Assembly (NCBI RefSeq): GCF_014196125.1
Contig: NZ_JACIDA010000002.1
Span: 310,001-374,000 of the forward strand
From: Brevundimonas mediterranea
GTDB taxonomy: Bacteria > Pseudomonadota > Alphaproteobacteria > Caulobacterales > Caulobacteraceae
Direction: 5' to 3'
DNA length: 64,000 nt
Below the pieces are notes generated by a model. It searched no databases and had not been told where the DNA came from. It saw only the letters and a program-made list of their open reading frames with translations. Numbering within the stretch: position 1 is the stretch's first letter; every line of letters begins with the position of its first letter. Of the stretch, positions 56,602 to 64,000 are shown one piece after another. A program made the position numbers and the translations under genes.

Positions 56602-57941
56602 TGCGTCTGTCCCACATCCTCGCGGGCGCCGTCGCGGCCCTGTCTCTCGCCGCCCCGGCCCTTGCTCAGGACACCGTCGCCATCGTCGGCGGCCGCGTCC
56701 TGACCGGAACCTCCGTCATCGAGCAAGGCACCGTCGTGATCCGTGACGGCAAGATCGTCTCGGTCGGCGCGGGCGCCGCCCCCTCCGGCGCCCGCGTCAT
56801 CGACGCGACCGGCAAGGTGGTCGCCCCCGGCTTCGTCGCCGTCGATTCCGGTCTCGCCGGGACCGAGGTCGGCGCTGTCAGCGGCACCAACGAACTGCGC
56901 AACAGCGCCAACACCCTCAGCGCCGCCTTCGACATCTCTTACGGCCTCGACCCCTGGTCCTTCACCCTGCCGGTGGCGCGCCTGGGCGGGATCACCCGCG
57001 CCGTGGTCGTGCCCCAACACCCCGGCTCGTCCGGCGGCCATGTGCATGAGGACGAAACGGCCGGCGCCGGCGACGGCGGCTATCAGACGCCGGGCCTGTT
57101 CGCGGGCCAGGCGGCGGTCATCCGTCTTGCTCAGGGCAGCGACATCCTGATCAAGCCGCGTGTGGCCATGGTCGCCCCCTTCGGCGAGGCCGGCGCCGAC
57201 ATCGCCGGCGGCGCGCGCGGCGCCCAGTTCGTCCTGTTCAAGGAGACCCTGGCCGAGGTCCGCCTCTACGCCCGCAACAAGTCGGCCTATGAGCGGGCGG
57301 GCCTGCGCGACCTCAGCCTGTCGCGCGCGGACCTGGAGGCCCTGATCCCGGTCGCCAACGGCTCGATGCCCCTGATCGTCAGCGTCCACCGGGCGTCCGA
57401 CATCCAGCAGGTGCTGCGTCTGGCGCGCGAGGAAGGGATCAAGCTGATCCTGGACGGCGCCGAGGAAGGCTGGCTGGTCGCCGGCGACATCGCCGCGGCG
57501 GGCGTGCCGGTCCTGCTGAACCCCATCTCCAACCTGCCCGCTGACTTCGAGATGCGGGCGGCGCGGATGGAGAATGCGGCGGCCCTGAACGCGGCCGGCG
57601 TCGTCATCGCCATCAAGGGCAACGAGGGCTCGACCCACCGCGCCCGCGAGGCCCGCTACAACGCCGGCAACGCCGTCTCGCACGGCCTGCCCTATGGCGC
57701 CGCCATCGCCGCCCTGACGGTCAATCCGGCCAGGATCTTCGGCATGGCCGGCCAGTTCGGCCAGATCGCGCCGGGCGCCGCCGCCGACGTGGTGGTCTGG
57801 TCCGGCGACCCGCTGGAGCCGCTCAGCCAGCCCTCGGCCGTCTTCATCGACGGCGTCGAACAACCCCTGACCAGCCGCGCCCTGCTGCTGCGCGACCGCT
57901 ACCGGCAACAGACGCCGATGCCGCCGGCCTATCGCAACTGA
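56601..57941 (+). CDS. Exported amidohydrolase-like protein B lacking HxH
   Basis: This 446-residue protein has a signal peptide (cleavage near PALAQD) and an amidohydrolase-like layout similar to its upstream partner: GGRVLTGTSVIEQGTVVIRDGKI at the N-terminus and GAAADVVVWSGDPLEPL at the end. At the position of VIDVHSHLG it reads FVAVDSGLAG, so the first two metal-binding His are missing. It may be a non-catalytic partner of protein A or use another metal arrangement. It is translationally coupled to A. Confidence 0.82.
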   Translation: MRLSHILAGAVAALSLAAPALAQDTVAIVGGRVLTGTSVIEQGTVVIRDGKIVSVGAGAAPSGARVIDATGKVVAPGFVAVDSGLAGTEVGAVSGTNELRNSANTLSAAFDISYGLDPWSFTLPVARLGGITRAVVVPQHPGSSGGHVHEDETAGAGDGGYQTPGLFAGQAAVIRLAQGSDILIKPRVAMVAPFGEAGADIAGGARGAQFVLFKETLAEVRLYARNKSAYERAGLRDLSLSRADLEALIPVANGSMPLIVSVHRASDIQQVLRLAREEGIKLILDGAEEGWLVAGDIAAAGVPVLLNPISNLPADFEMRAARMENAAALNAAGVVIAIKGNEGSTHRAREARYNAGNAVSHGLPYGAAIAALTVNPARIFGMAGQFGQIAPGAAADVVVWSGDPLEPLSQPSAVFIDGVEQPLTSRALLLRDRYRQQTPMPPAYRN

Positions 57942-57960
57942 CGGCCTTCATGGTCTGAAG

Positions 57961-57994
57961 AAAAGGGGCGGGACCGCAGGGGCCCGCCCTTTTT
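57961..57994 (+). terminator. Rho-independent terminator of the amidohydrolase pair
   Basis: AAAAGGGGCGGG and CCCGCCCTTTTT flank a loop of about ten bases, 19 bases after the stop codon. It faces the convergent aldehyde dehydrogenase gene. Confidence 0.8.
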
Positions 57995-58003
57995 CACATC
58001 CGC

Positions 58004-59410
58004 CTATCGGACCATAAACCGCAGGGCCGCACGCGCCAGCCGGCCCGCCGCCCCGTCCCACGGCGGCCCCAGCCGTTCGAAAACGTTCACCGGCCCGACG
58101 TCATAGACCGCCCGCGCATGGCTGAAGCGTTTGAAGCCCTCATGCCCATGATAGGCGCCCAGGCCGCTGGGGCCGACCCCGCCGAACGGCAGGTCGTTCT
58201 GGGCGATATGGAGCATGGTCCCGTTCAGGGTCACCCCGCCCGACAGGCCGGCGCCCAGGATCCGGTCGCGCGTCCGCGCCTGGTTCGTGAAACCGTACAG
58301 GGCCAGAGGCCGGGGCCGGGCGGCCACGAAGGCCAGGGCCTGATCCAGGGTCTCATAGCCGATCACCGGCAGGACCGGCCCGAAGATCTCCTCCTGCATC
58401 AACAGCCCGTCGGTCGGCGGGTTCAGCACCAGGCTCGGGGCGATCTTGCCCCCCTCGGCGGCCGCATCAGGGTGTTCCAGCACCACCGCCCCCGCCGCCC
58501 GCGCCGCCGCCACCGCCTCGCGCAGCCGGACCCGGTGGCGATCGCTGATGACCCCGCTGTAGTCGGGATTGTCCCCAAGCCTCGGATAGGCCCGGCGCGC
58601 CTGATCCAGCACGGCCTCCGCAAAGGCCTGGACCTGCCCGGCCGGGACCAGGGCGTAGTCGGGGGCGATACAGGTCTGGCCCGCGTTCAGGAACTTGCCG
58701 AAGGAGATCGACTGCGCCGCCTTGTCCAGCGGATAGTCGGGGGCCACGACCGCCGGCGACTTGCCGCCCAGCTCCAGCGTGACCGGGGTCAGGTTCTCCG
58801 CCGCCGCCCGCATCACCTCGCGCCCCACCCGCGTCGATCCGGTGAAGACCAGATGGTCGAAGGCCAGGCGCGAAAAGGCCTGGGCGGTCTCCACCCCGCC
58901 GTTGACCACGTTCAGCACCGCCGGATCGAACCGCTCGGCCACCGCGGCCTCCAGCAGGGCCCCGAAGGCAGGCGTCAGTTCGGACGGCTTGATCATCACC
59001 CGATTGCCGGCGGCCAGGGCGTCCACCGTCGGCCCCAGGGCCAGCAGCAGCGGATAGTTCCACGGCGCGATCACCCCGACCACGCCCAGGGGCTCATGCC
59101 GGATCCAGGCCCGCGACGGCTGGAACATCAGGTCCACCCGCCGCCGCTCGTCCCGCATCCACCGCCCCAGATGGGCGCGCGCATGGTCCAGGCTGCGGAT
59201 CAGCGGCGTGACCTCCAACAGCCCCGTCTCCATCGCCGACCGCGCCCCGAAATCCGCATCTATGGCCCGCGCAAAGGCCTCGCGCCGCTCCAGCACCAGG
59301 GCCTTCAGCGCCGCCAGCCGCTCGCGCCGCACCTGGGCCGACGGAGCCCCCTCCGCCCGCGAGGCCGCGTGCTGAAGCCCGAACCGGTCCGAGAGCCCGT
59401 CGTGTGTCAT
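58004..59410 (-). CDS. Coniferyl-aldehyde-dehydrogenase-like enzyme
   Basis: This 468-residue aldehyde dehydrogenase matches the group annotated as coniferyl aldehyde dehydrogenase (CalB). It lacks an extended N-terminus and has APWNYPLLLALGP, the NAD loop TGSTRVGREV, LELGGKSPAVVAP with catalytic Glu, and FLNAGQTCIAPDY with the nucleophilic Cys. PFGGVGPSGLGAYHG and a hydrophobic C-terminus follow. Such enzymes oxidise aromatic or fatty aldehydes. ATG 59410 was chosen because longer frames add low-complexity Arg/Gly sequence. Confidence 0.85.
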   Translation of the reverse strand: MTHDGLSDRFGLQHAASRAEGAPSAQVRRERLAALKALVLERREAFARAIDADFGARSAMETGLLEVTPLIRSLDHARAHLGRWMRDERRRVDLMFQPSRAWIRHEPLGVVGVIAPWNYPLLLALGPTVDALAAGNRVMIKPSELTPAFGALLEAAVAERFDPAVLNVVNGGVETAQAFSRLAFDHLVFTGSTRVGREVMRAAAENLTPVTLELGGKSPAVVAPDYPLDKAAQSISFGKFLNAGQTCIAPDYALVPAGQVQAFAEAVLDQARRAYPRLGDNPDYSGVISDRHRVRLREAVAAARAAGAVVLEHPDAAAEGGKIAPSLVLNPPTDGLLMQEEIFGPVLPVIGYETLDQALAFVAARPRPLALYGFTNQARTRDRILGAGLSGGVTLNGTMLHIAQNDLPFGGVGPSGLGAYHGHEGFKRFSHARAVYDVGPVNVFERLGPPWDGAAGRLARAALRFMVR

Positions 59411-59497
59411 CGCATCCAGATCCTTCGCCGCGCCGGCCGCAATCGCCCGACCGCCCCCACTTCTCAAACCCGCTCCGGCCGGGGTCAAGCCCCATCC

Positions 59498-59575
59498 CCA
59501 AACCCTGTCTCCTCCCCCTCTGGGGGAGGTGGATCGGCGCATAGAGCCGAGACGGAGGGGGCGCGTCCGCACGAC
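59498..59575. repeat. REP-like element, second family, copy 1
   Basis: The sequence contains CTCCCCCTCTGGGGGAGG, then a spacer, and GACGGAGGGGGCGCGTCCGC, with a short dyad at the centre. It shares the CTCCTCCCCCTCTGGGGGA core and the 3' GACGGAGGGGG-x-G-GTCCGCA pattern with 60378-60445. Confidence 0.7.
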
Positions 59576-59643
59576 CCGCGCCTCTTGCGGACCGCTGCGA
59601 TCCGGGTCCAAATGGTGCGCTGACGACTGCGGGAGGGCAGACG

Positions 59644-59832
59644 ATGTCGAAACTGAGCCTTGCCTTGTGGGCGGCCCTCGCCACCTTCCTAATAGGGACT
59701 TTCCGGACCAGTTTTCCGGCTGAATGGGGCGGACGCCCCGGCCTCTTCGCCCTGGTCGTCGTGGCCGTTCCGACGCTCGCCTGGACCATCGAATACACAC
59801 GTCGGCGGCAGCGCCTAGGCGACAGACGCTAG
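59644..59832 (+). CDS. Small two-helix membrane protein
   Basis: This 62-residue protein has two hydrophobic segments (LALWAALATFLIGTF and LFALVVVAVPTLAWTI) and a basic C-terminus (RRRQRLGDRR). A strong GGGAGGG lies a few bases before ATG 59644, which supports translation. It lies 17 bp before the next membrane protein gene and may be in one operon with it. No family is recognised. Confidence 0.55.
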   Translation: MSKLSLALWAALATFLIGTFRTSFPAEWGGRPGLFALVVVAVPTLAWTIEYTRRRQRLGDRR

Positions 59833-59849
59833 ATCCAAACCGGCCACGC

Positions 59850-60338
59850 ATGCCGATATTCCGAAACCCCTGGCTACAGGCCGTACTCCTGGGCGCAGGC
59901 CTGTTCGCCCTATCCCTGCTCATCCGAGCGGCGGCCAATATGGTCGTCGGCAGCTTCACCGCCGGCCCCAGCGCGCCGGACGCCTTGGTCGCCGCCCAGG
60001 ATACGGTCTCGCGGTTCGCCTATGGGTTTCTCCTGGCCGTGTTTCTGCCTGCGGTCATCGAGACGCCGCTGGTCGTCTGGGCGGTCCGGCGCGCCCGCGA
60101 CGACACCCCAAGCCTCGGGCTGGCCTTCATCATCGCGATCATTGCGGCGCTCGCCTGGCTGTTGCACGGCATGAGCCCCGGCTCGCTCGGCCAGGCGACC
60201 GCCTTCGCCGTGATGGCCTACGCCGCCTGGGGTTGGTCGCGACGGCTGGGACGGCTTCGCGCCTACGCCCTGCCGACCCTGTCGCACGCCGTCTGGAACA
60301 GCATCGGCCTGGCCCTCTTCATGGCCAACCCGAGCTGA
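59850..60338 (+). CDS. Membrane protein, possibly CPBP-like
   Basis: This 162-residue protein has four or five hydrophobic helices. A motif resembling the third CPBP signature (LSHAVWNSIGLALF) and a weak first motif (ETPLVVWAVRR, where CPBP proteases have a Glu-Glu pair) suggest a degenerate CPBP/Abi-type protein. Protease activity is doubtful. ATG 59850 was chosen for the hydrophobic N-terminus. It follows the small two-helix protein. Confidence 0.6.
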   Translation: MPIFRNPWLQAVLLGAGLFALSLLIRAAANMVVGSFTAGPSAPDALVAAQDTVSRFAYGFLLAVFLPAVIETPLVVWAVRRARDDTPSLGLAFIIAIIAALAWLLHGMSPGSLGQATAFAVMAYAAWGWSRRLGRLRAYALPTLSHAVWNSIGLALFMANPS

Positions 60339-60361
60339 GCCCAGCCCCCGACCTGCCGCCG

Positions 60362-60445
60362 TCCCCCACACCCGTCTCCTCCCCCTCTGGGGGACGCAGC
60401 GCGGCGCGTCTTCCGCGCCGTGACGGAGGGGGTGTGTCCGCAAGA
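60362..60445. repeat. REP-like element, second family, copy 2
   Basis: It contains CTCCTCCCCCTCTGGGGGACG, a central GCGGCGCGTCTTCCGCGCCG hairpin and GACGGAGGGGGTGTGTCCGCA. It lies about 870 bp from copy 1 and flanks the two membrane-protein genes on the other side. Confidence 0.7.
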
Positions 60446-60510
60446 CCGGCGCCGTCTTTGACTGGAACGTGGCGGAAGTGGAACTTGGGCCGATAGTCTA
60501 GAGACCGATA

Positions 60511-60553
60511 GAGATCCATCGTAAGGGCGGTGGTGGCCTTGTCGATGGATCTC
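60511..60553 (+). promoter_or_regulatory. Long hairpin in the leader of the TonB-C-like gene
   Basis: GAGATCCATCG (60511-60521) and CGATGGATCTC (60543-60553) form an 11-bp perfect stem around a 21-base loop that can pair internally (AAGG and CCTT). The start codon lies 24 bases downstream. This could be a leader structure, a regulator site or mRNA stabiliser. Confidence 0.45.
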
Positions 60554-60576
60554 CGGCCCGATCCGAGGAGAATTTG

Positions 60577-60900
60577 GTGCTCACTGCAATCATGATGGCC
60601 GCAGCGGTGCAGGCGGTTGCGACGGATGAGTTTCCGAAACAGGCCTATGTGATGGTGCAATGTGTCGCCGGGCCGAACGAGACGGTCAGCGATTGTCGTG
60701 TGCTGGAAGTCAGCCACCCCGGCCAAGGCCTCGAAGACGCCGCCATAGCCGTGGTCCGCCGCGGGCGCGTAGGGCAGAGCAACGGCGTGGCTGTGGGTCA
60801 GACGTTTCGGATCAAGATTGCTTTCCGTTTAGCTGACGAGGACGATGAGACGCCCCCGCCAAAATCGATTGGCGGCGAGGCGCCCCCCAACTCAAACTGA
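60577..60900 (+). CDS. TonB-C-terminal-like exported protein
   Basis: This 107-residue protein starts at GTG 60577, six bases after GAGGAG. A hydrophobic N-terminus (LTAIMMAAAVQAVA) is followed by a segment like the TonB C-terminal domain. The pattern is VMVQCVAGPNETVSDCRVLEVS then GQGLEDAAIAVVRRGRV, with the two conserved cysteines. It has no full TonB proline region or clear anchor, so it may be a free periplasmic TonB-C protein. Its partner is unknown. Confidence 0.65.
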   Translation: MLTAIMMAAAVQAVATDEFPKQAYVMVQCVAGPNETVSDCRVLEVSHPGQGLEDAAIAVVRRGRVGQSNGVAVGQTFRIKIAFRLADEDDETPPPKSIGGEAPPNSN

Positions 60901-60962
60901 CGGGTTTGGCGCCGGCAAGCAGGGAGTCGACGACCCGCCCCCGTCCGCGCTAGGTCAGGCCC

Positions 60963-61429
60963 ATGCCCACCGCCCTCTACATCGACGCCGACGCCTGCCC
61001 GGTGAAGGAGGAGGTCTATCGCGTCGCGCGGCGCTATGGGCTGAAGACCTATGTGGTCTCCAACGGCTGGATGCAGGTCCCGCGCGAGGCCCTGATCGAA
61101 CAGGTGGTGGTGGACGCCGGGCCGGACGTGGCCGACGACTGGATCGCCGAACGGGCGGGCCTGGGCGATGTGGTGATCACCGCCGACATCCCCCTGGCCG
61201 ACCGCTGTCTGAAGGCCGGGGCTCAGGCGCTGAAGTCCAACGGCCAGGCCTTCACCCCGGACTCCATCGGCTCGGCCCTGGCCGGGCGGATGGTGGGCGA
61301 GCATCTGCGGTCGATGGGGGTCGCGACGTCCGGCCCTCCGCCGTTTTCGGCCGCCGACCGGTCGCGGTTTCTTCAAGCCCTGGACCAGGCTGTGGTCAAG
61401 GCGCGTCGAGTCGCCCCCCCGAGCCAGCC

Positions 61430-61433
<4 letters not shown>
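60963..61433 (+). CDS. DUF188 (YaiI/YqxD) family protein
   Basis: This 156-residue protein matches the YaiI/YqxD family, a PIN-like fold. It has YIDADACPVKEEVYRVARRY, VVDAGPDVADDWIAERA, VVITADIPLADRCLKAGA and the C-terminal GPPPFSAADRSRFL. Nuclease activity has been suggested from the fold but is not shown here. Its stop overlaps the arfB start (ATGA). Confidence 0.92.
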
Positions 61434-61834
<401 letters not shown>

Positions 61835-61837
61835 GAC

Positions 61838-62305
61838 TCAGCTCTCGACCGGACGGAACAGCAGGGCGGCGATCTTGTCGTCGGCGTCGAAGCCGATCAC
61901 CCATTCGGTGACCTGGTTGTCGAAGGTCACCTTGAACAGATGGGCCTCGCCTTCCGGCCGTTCGAAGGCGACGGTCTTGACCGCGCCGAAGCCCTTGACC
62001 AGCGGCGCGACCTGATCCGCCTGCTGGCGGATCTGGGCCGCCAGGCTGTCGGTGAAGACCGAATAGTCGAAGCCGGGACCCTGGGCCGCCGCGATCACGG
62101 CGCGCAGCGCCTCTTCGGACCGGGCGATGTCGGGTGCGGTCGCCGCAACGGCGGGAGCGGTCGGCGCCGGGAGGGCCGGTTGAGATTGCGCCTGGGCCGG
62201 CCGGTCGAAACTGTTCGGCACGGCGCCGGCTGCGGCGCCACTGGATTGGGCGAATGCGGAGGCCGGGGCCAGAAGCAGGGCTACGGCGATCAGGGTCGAC
62301 TTCAT
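61838..62305 (-). CDS. Exported protein of unknown function
   Basis: This 155-residue protein has a signal peptide (cleavage near AFAQS), an Ala/Pro-rich linker and a compact C-terminal region (FERPEGEAHLFKVTFDNQVTEWVIGFD). The C-terminal region resembles domains of about 80 residues that bind or sense a small partner in the periplasm; the family is not identified. It lies 13 bp after ubiB on the same strand and may be part of that transcript. Confidence 0.6.
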   Translation of the reverse strand: MKSTLIAVALLLAPASAFAQSSGAAAGAVPNSFDRPAQAQSQPALPAPTAPAVAATAPDIARSEEALRAVIAAAQGPGFDYSVFTDSLAAQIRQQADQVAPLVKGFGAVKTVAFERPEGEAHLFKVTFDNQVTEWVIGFDADDKIAALLFRPVES

Positions 62306-62318
62306 GCGAAGGCTCCGG

Positions 62319-63896
62319 TCAGTGCAGATAGGGCCAGAGCGAAAGGCCCAGGGCCGTCAGGGCCGCGATGACCGCGACCATGACTGAAGCCGTCACCCAA
62401 GCGGGAGTTCCCGACTTTTCGATGACCACCGTCGCCGGACGCGGCGGGTCCTGCACCAGGCGCGAGATGGCGCGCGCCGCCGCGATCATCTCGTTCAGGG
62501 CGTCGCGGGCCTGGGCCTGGGGCCCCAGCTCGCGCCGGATCCAGCGTTCGACCACCGGCTGGGCGGCCTTCCACAGGTCGTGGTCGGGCTGAAGCCGGCG
62601 CGCCACCCCCTCGACCGAAACCATGGTCTTCTGCAGCAGGATCAGTTCGGGCCTCAGCCGCATGTCGAACAGGGCGGTGATCTCGAACAACTGGCCCAGA
62701 AGCCGGCCCATCGACACCTGGCTGGCGGCCCGGCCGATCACCGGCTCGCCCACGGCGCGCAGGGCCTGGGCGAAGGTCTCGACGGAGTGATGCGGCGGCA
62801 CATAGCCGGCCTCGAAATGGACCCGGGCGATGCGGTCGTAGTCGCGGCTGATGAAGCCCCACAGGATCTCGGCCAGATAGCGCCGCTCGGCCGGCCCAAG
62901 CCGCCCCACGATGCCGAAGTCGATGGCCGTCAGATGGGCCGGGGCGCTGGCGAACAGATTGCCCTCGTGCAGATCGGCGTGGAACACCCCGTGGTCCAGG
63001 GCCTGGACCAGGAAGGCCCGCACCACATTGTCGGCCAGCAGATCGACATCCAGGCCCGGCAGATCCGCCAGGGCCGGATCGGTCATGGGCAGCCCTTGCG
63101 CCCATTCCAGCGTCAGCACCCGCTTGCCCACCCCGTCCCACACCACGGCGGGGGCGGACATATAGCCGTCCTTGGCCATGACATCGGCCATCTCACTGGC
63201 GGCGGCCGCCTCAAGCCGCATGTCCAGCTCCAGATCCATCGAATTGGCGATGGTCTCGACGAAGGCCTGGGGCTCCAGCCGGCGCGACAGGGGAACCAGC
63301 CGGTACACCAGGGCGGCGCCCAGCCGCATGGCGTCCAGCCCGTCGGCGACCCGGCGCTCGACCCCCGGCCGCAGCACCTTGACCGCCACGGCCCGGCCGT
63401 CGGCCAGGGTCGCGCGGTGCGCCTGGGCCAACGACGCGGCGGCGACCGGCGGGCTCAGATCGATGAACAGGCTTTCGACCGGTCGGCCGAGGGATTTCTC
63501 GATCTCGCGCCGCGCGTCTTCCAGCGGAAAGGGCGGCAGGGCGTCCTTCAACCGGCCCAGGTCACGCGCGAATTGCAGGCCGAAGATGTCGGCGCGGGTG
63601 GCCAGGACCTGGCCCAGCTTGATCGCCACCGGCCCCAGATGTTCGAACGCCTTGCCCAGTCTCTGGCCCGGCCGGCCCTGACGCCCGTCTCGGCCGGACA
63701 GCATCTGCACCGCGCGGGCGAAGGGGCGAGCCCAGACGGGCAGCAGGGGATTGGCCTCGCGCGGGATCAGGGCGTCATGACGCGCCAGAACCCACAACCA
63801 GCCCAGCAGGCGCAGAAAGGCCGCCACAGGATTGTGCACCGCCACGGCGGCGGGGGGCGGCGGGGCCGTGCGGTAGACCCGGGTCAGATCGCCCAC
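62319..63896 (-). CDS. ubiB: Ubiquinone biosynthesis kinase-like protein UbiB
   Basis: This 525-residue atypical kinase assists ubiquinone biosynthesis. The ADCK motifs are [14 protein letters not shown], the Ala-rich loop with catalytic Lys ([21 protein letters not shown]), [11 protein letters not shown] and the DFG triplet (AIDFGIVGR). A C-terminal membrane helix ([21 protein letters not shown]) anchors it. It starts at GTG 63896, within the end of ubiE. Confidence 0.93.
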   Translation of the reverse strand: MGDLTRVYRTAPPPPAAVAVHNPVAAFLRLLGWLWVLARHDALIPREANPLLPVWARPFARAVQMLSGRDGRQGRPGQRLGKAFEHLGPVAIKLGQVLATRADIFGLQFARDLGRLKDALPPFPLEDARREIEKSLGRPVESLFIDLSPPVAAASLAQAHRATLADGRAVAVKVLRPGVERRVADGLDAMRLGAALVYRLVPLSRRLEPQAFVETIANSMDLELDMRLEAAAASEMADVMAKDGYMSAPAVVWDGVGKRVLTLEWAQGLPMTDPALADLPGLDVDLLADNVVRAFLVQALDHGVFHADLHEGNLFASAPAHLTAIDFGIVGRLGPAERRYLAEILWGFISRDYDRIARVHFEAGYVPPHHSVETFAQALRAVGEPVIGRAASQVSMGRLLGQLFEITALFDMRLRPELILLQKTMVSVEGVARRLQPDHDLWKAAQPVVERWIRRELGPQAQARDALNEMIAAARAISRLVQDPPRPATVVIEKSGTPAWVTASVMVAVIAALTALGLSLWPYLH

Positions 63897-64000
63897 CCGT
63901 GGTGGATGGCGGCGATCCCGCCCGACAGATTGGTCACCGACACGCGTTTGAAGCCCGCGTCCTCGATCAGGGCCTTGAACGCCGCCTGGTCAGGGAAGCG
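63884..64000 (-). CDS. ubiE: Demethylmenaquinone/ubiquinone methyltransferase UbiE, C-terminal end
   Basis: The last 38 codons are visible at the right edge. They read [20 protein letters not shown], then [18 protein letters not shown], the family-typical C-terminus. UbiE makes the C-methylation step in quinone biosynthesis. It overlaps the ubiB start by 13 bases. The rest lies outside. Confidence 0.9.
   Translation of the reverse strand, partial: RFPDQAAFKALIEDAGFKRVSVTNLSGGIAAIHHGWAI

Overview
The window is chromosomal DNA of very high GC content from an alphaproteobacterium of the Caulobacteraceae, most likely Brevundimonas or a close relative. The reasons are the holdfast-anchor genes hfaA and hfaB at the left edge, a CC0125/CC1285-type lipoprotein, an outer-membrane-rich gene set, and gene orders typical of Caulobacterales (rimP-nusA-ylxR-infB, rpmH-rnpA-yidC-engB, ubiE-ubiB). 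It looks like ordinary core genome. I see no prophage, insertion sequence, CRISPR array or plasmid feature. Species assignment is inference.

Left part (1-14.6 kb): a leftward holdfast cluster (hfaB partial, hfaA, and a four-repeat amyloid-like secreted protein); a leftward operon of a DUF4173 membrane protein, an OmpR-type regulator and a sensor kinase; tRNA-Arg(ACG); a gamma-glutamyltransferase lipoprotein; an LpxR-like outer-membrane protein; nrdA behind tandem NrdR-like boxes; a PAP2 phosphatase; a CoA-transferase; and a TMEM165/GDT1-type transporter behind a yybP-ykoY (Mn2+) riboswitch.

Middle part (14.6-33 kb): a sorbosone-dehydrogenase-like beta-propeller protein, NudK, argG, a two-domain M16 protease, an aldehyde dehydrogenase plus oleate hydratase pair, engB-yidC-rnpA-rpmH, a VTT membrane protein coupled to a sensor kinase, nrdB with a matching pair of dyads, and a glutathione S-transferase interrupted by one in-frame amber codon.

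Right part (33-64 kb): a structured intergenic REP-like block with a 19-codon leader ORF before a TonB-dependent receptor; a MASE1 hybrid kinase; two paralogous exported proteins; a LysE exporter; the CC0125-type lipoprotein; a serine hydrolase; an AraC regulator; the infB-ylxR-nusA-rimP operon with an intrinsic terminator at its first gene; two chemoreceptors with nearly identical signalling domains and GWEEF tails; trmB; two tandem amidohydrolases, of which the second lacks the metal-binding HxH; a coniferyl-aldehyde-dehydrogenase-like enzyme; small membrane and TonB-C-like proteins between a second REP family; a DUF188-arfB pair; and ubiB with the end of ubiE.

The most notable observations are the repeat protein beside hfaAB, the paired NrdR-like sites at the unlinked nrdA and nrdB, the Mn riboswitch with an ambiguous start codon, the amber-interrupted GST, and the terminator overlapping the proposed rimP start. 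No wholly new multi-gene system could be demonstrated from the sequence.
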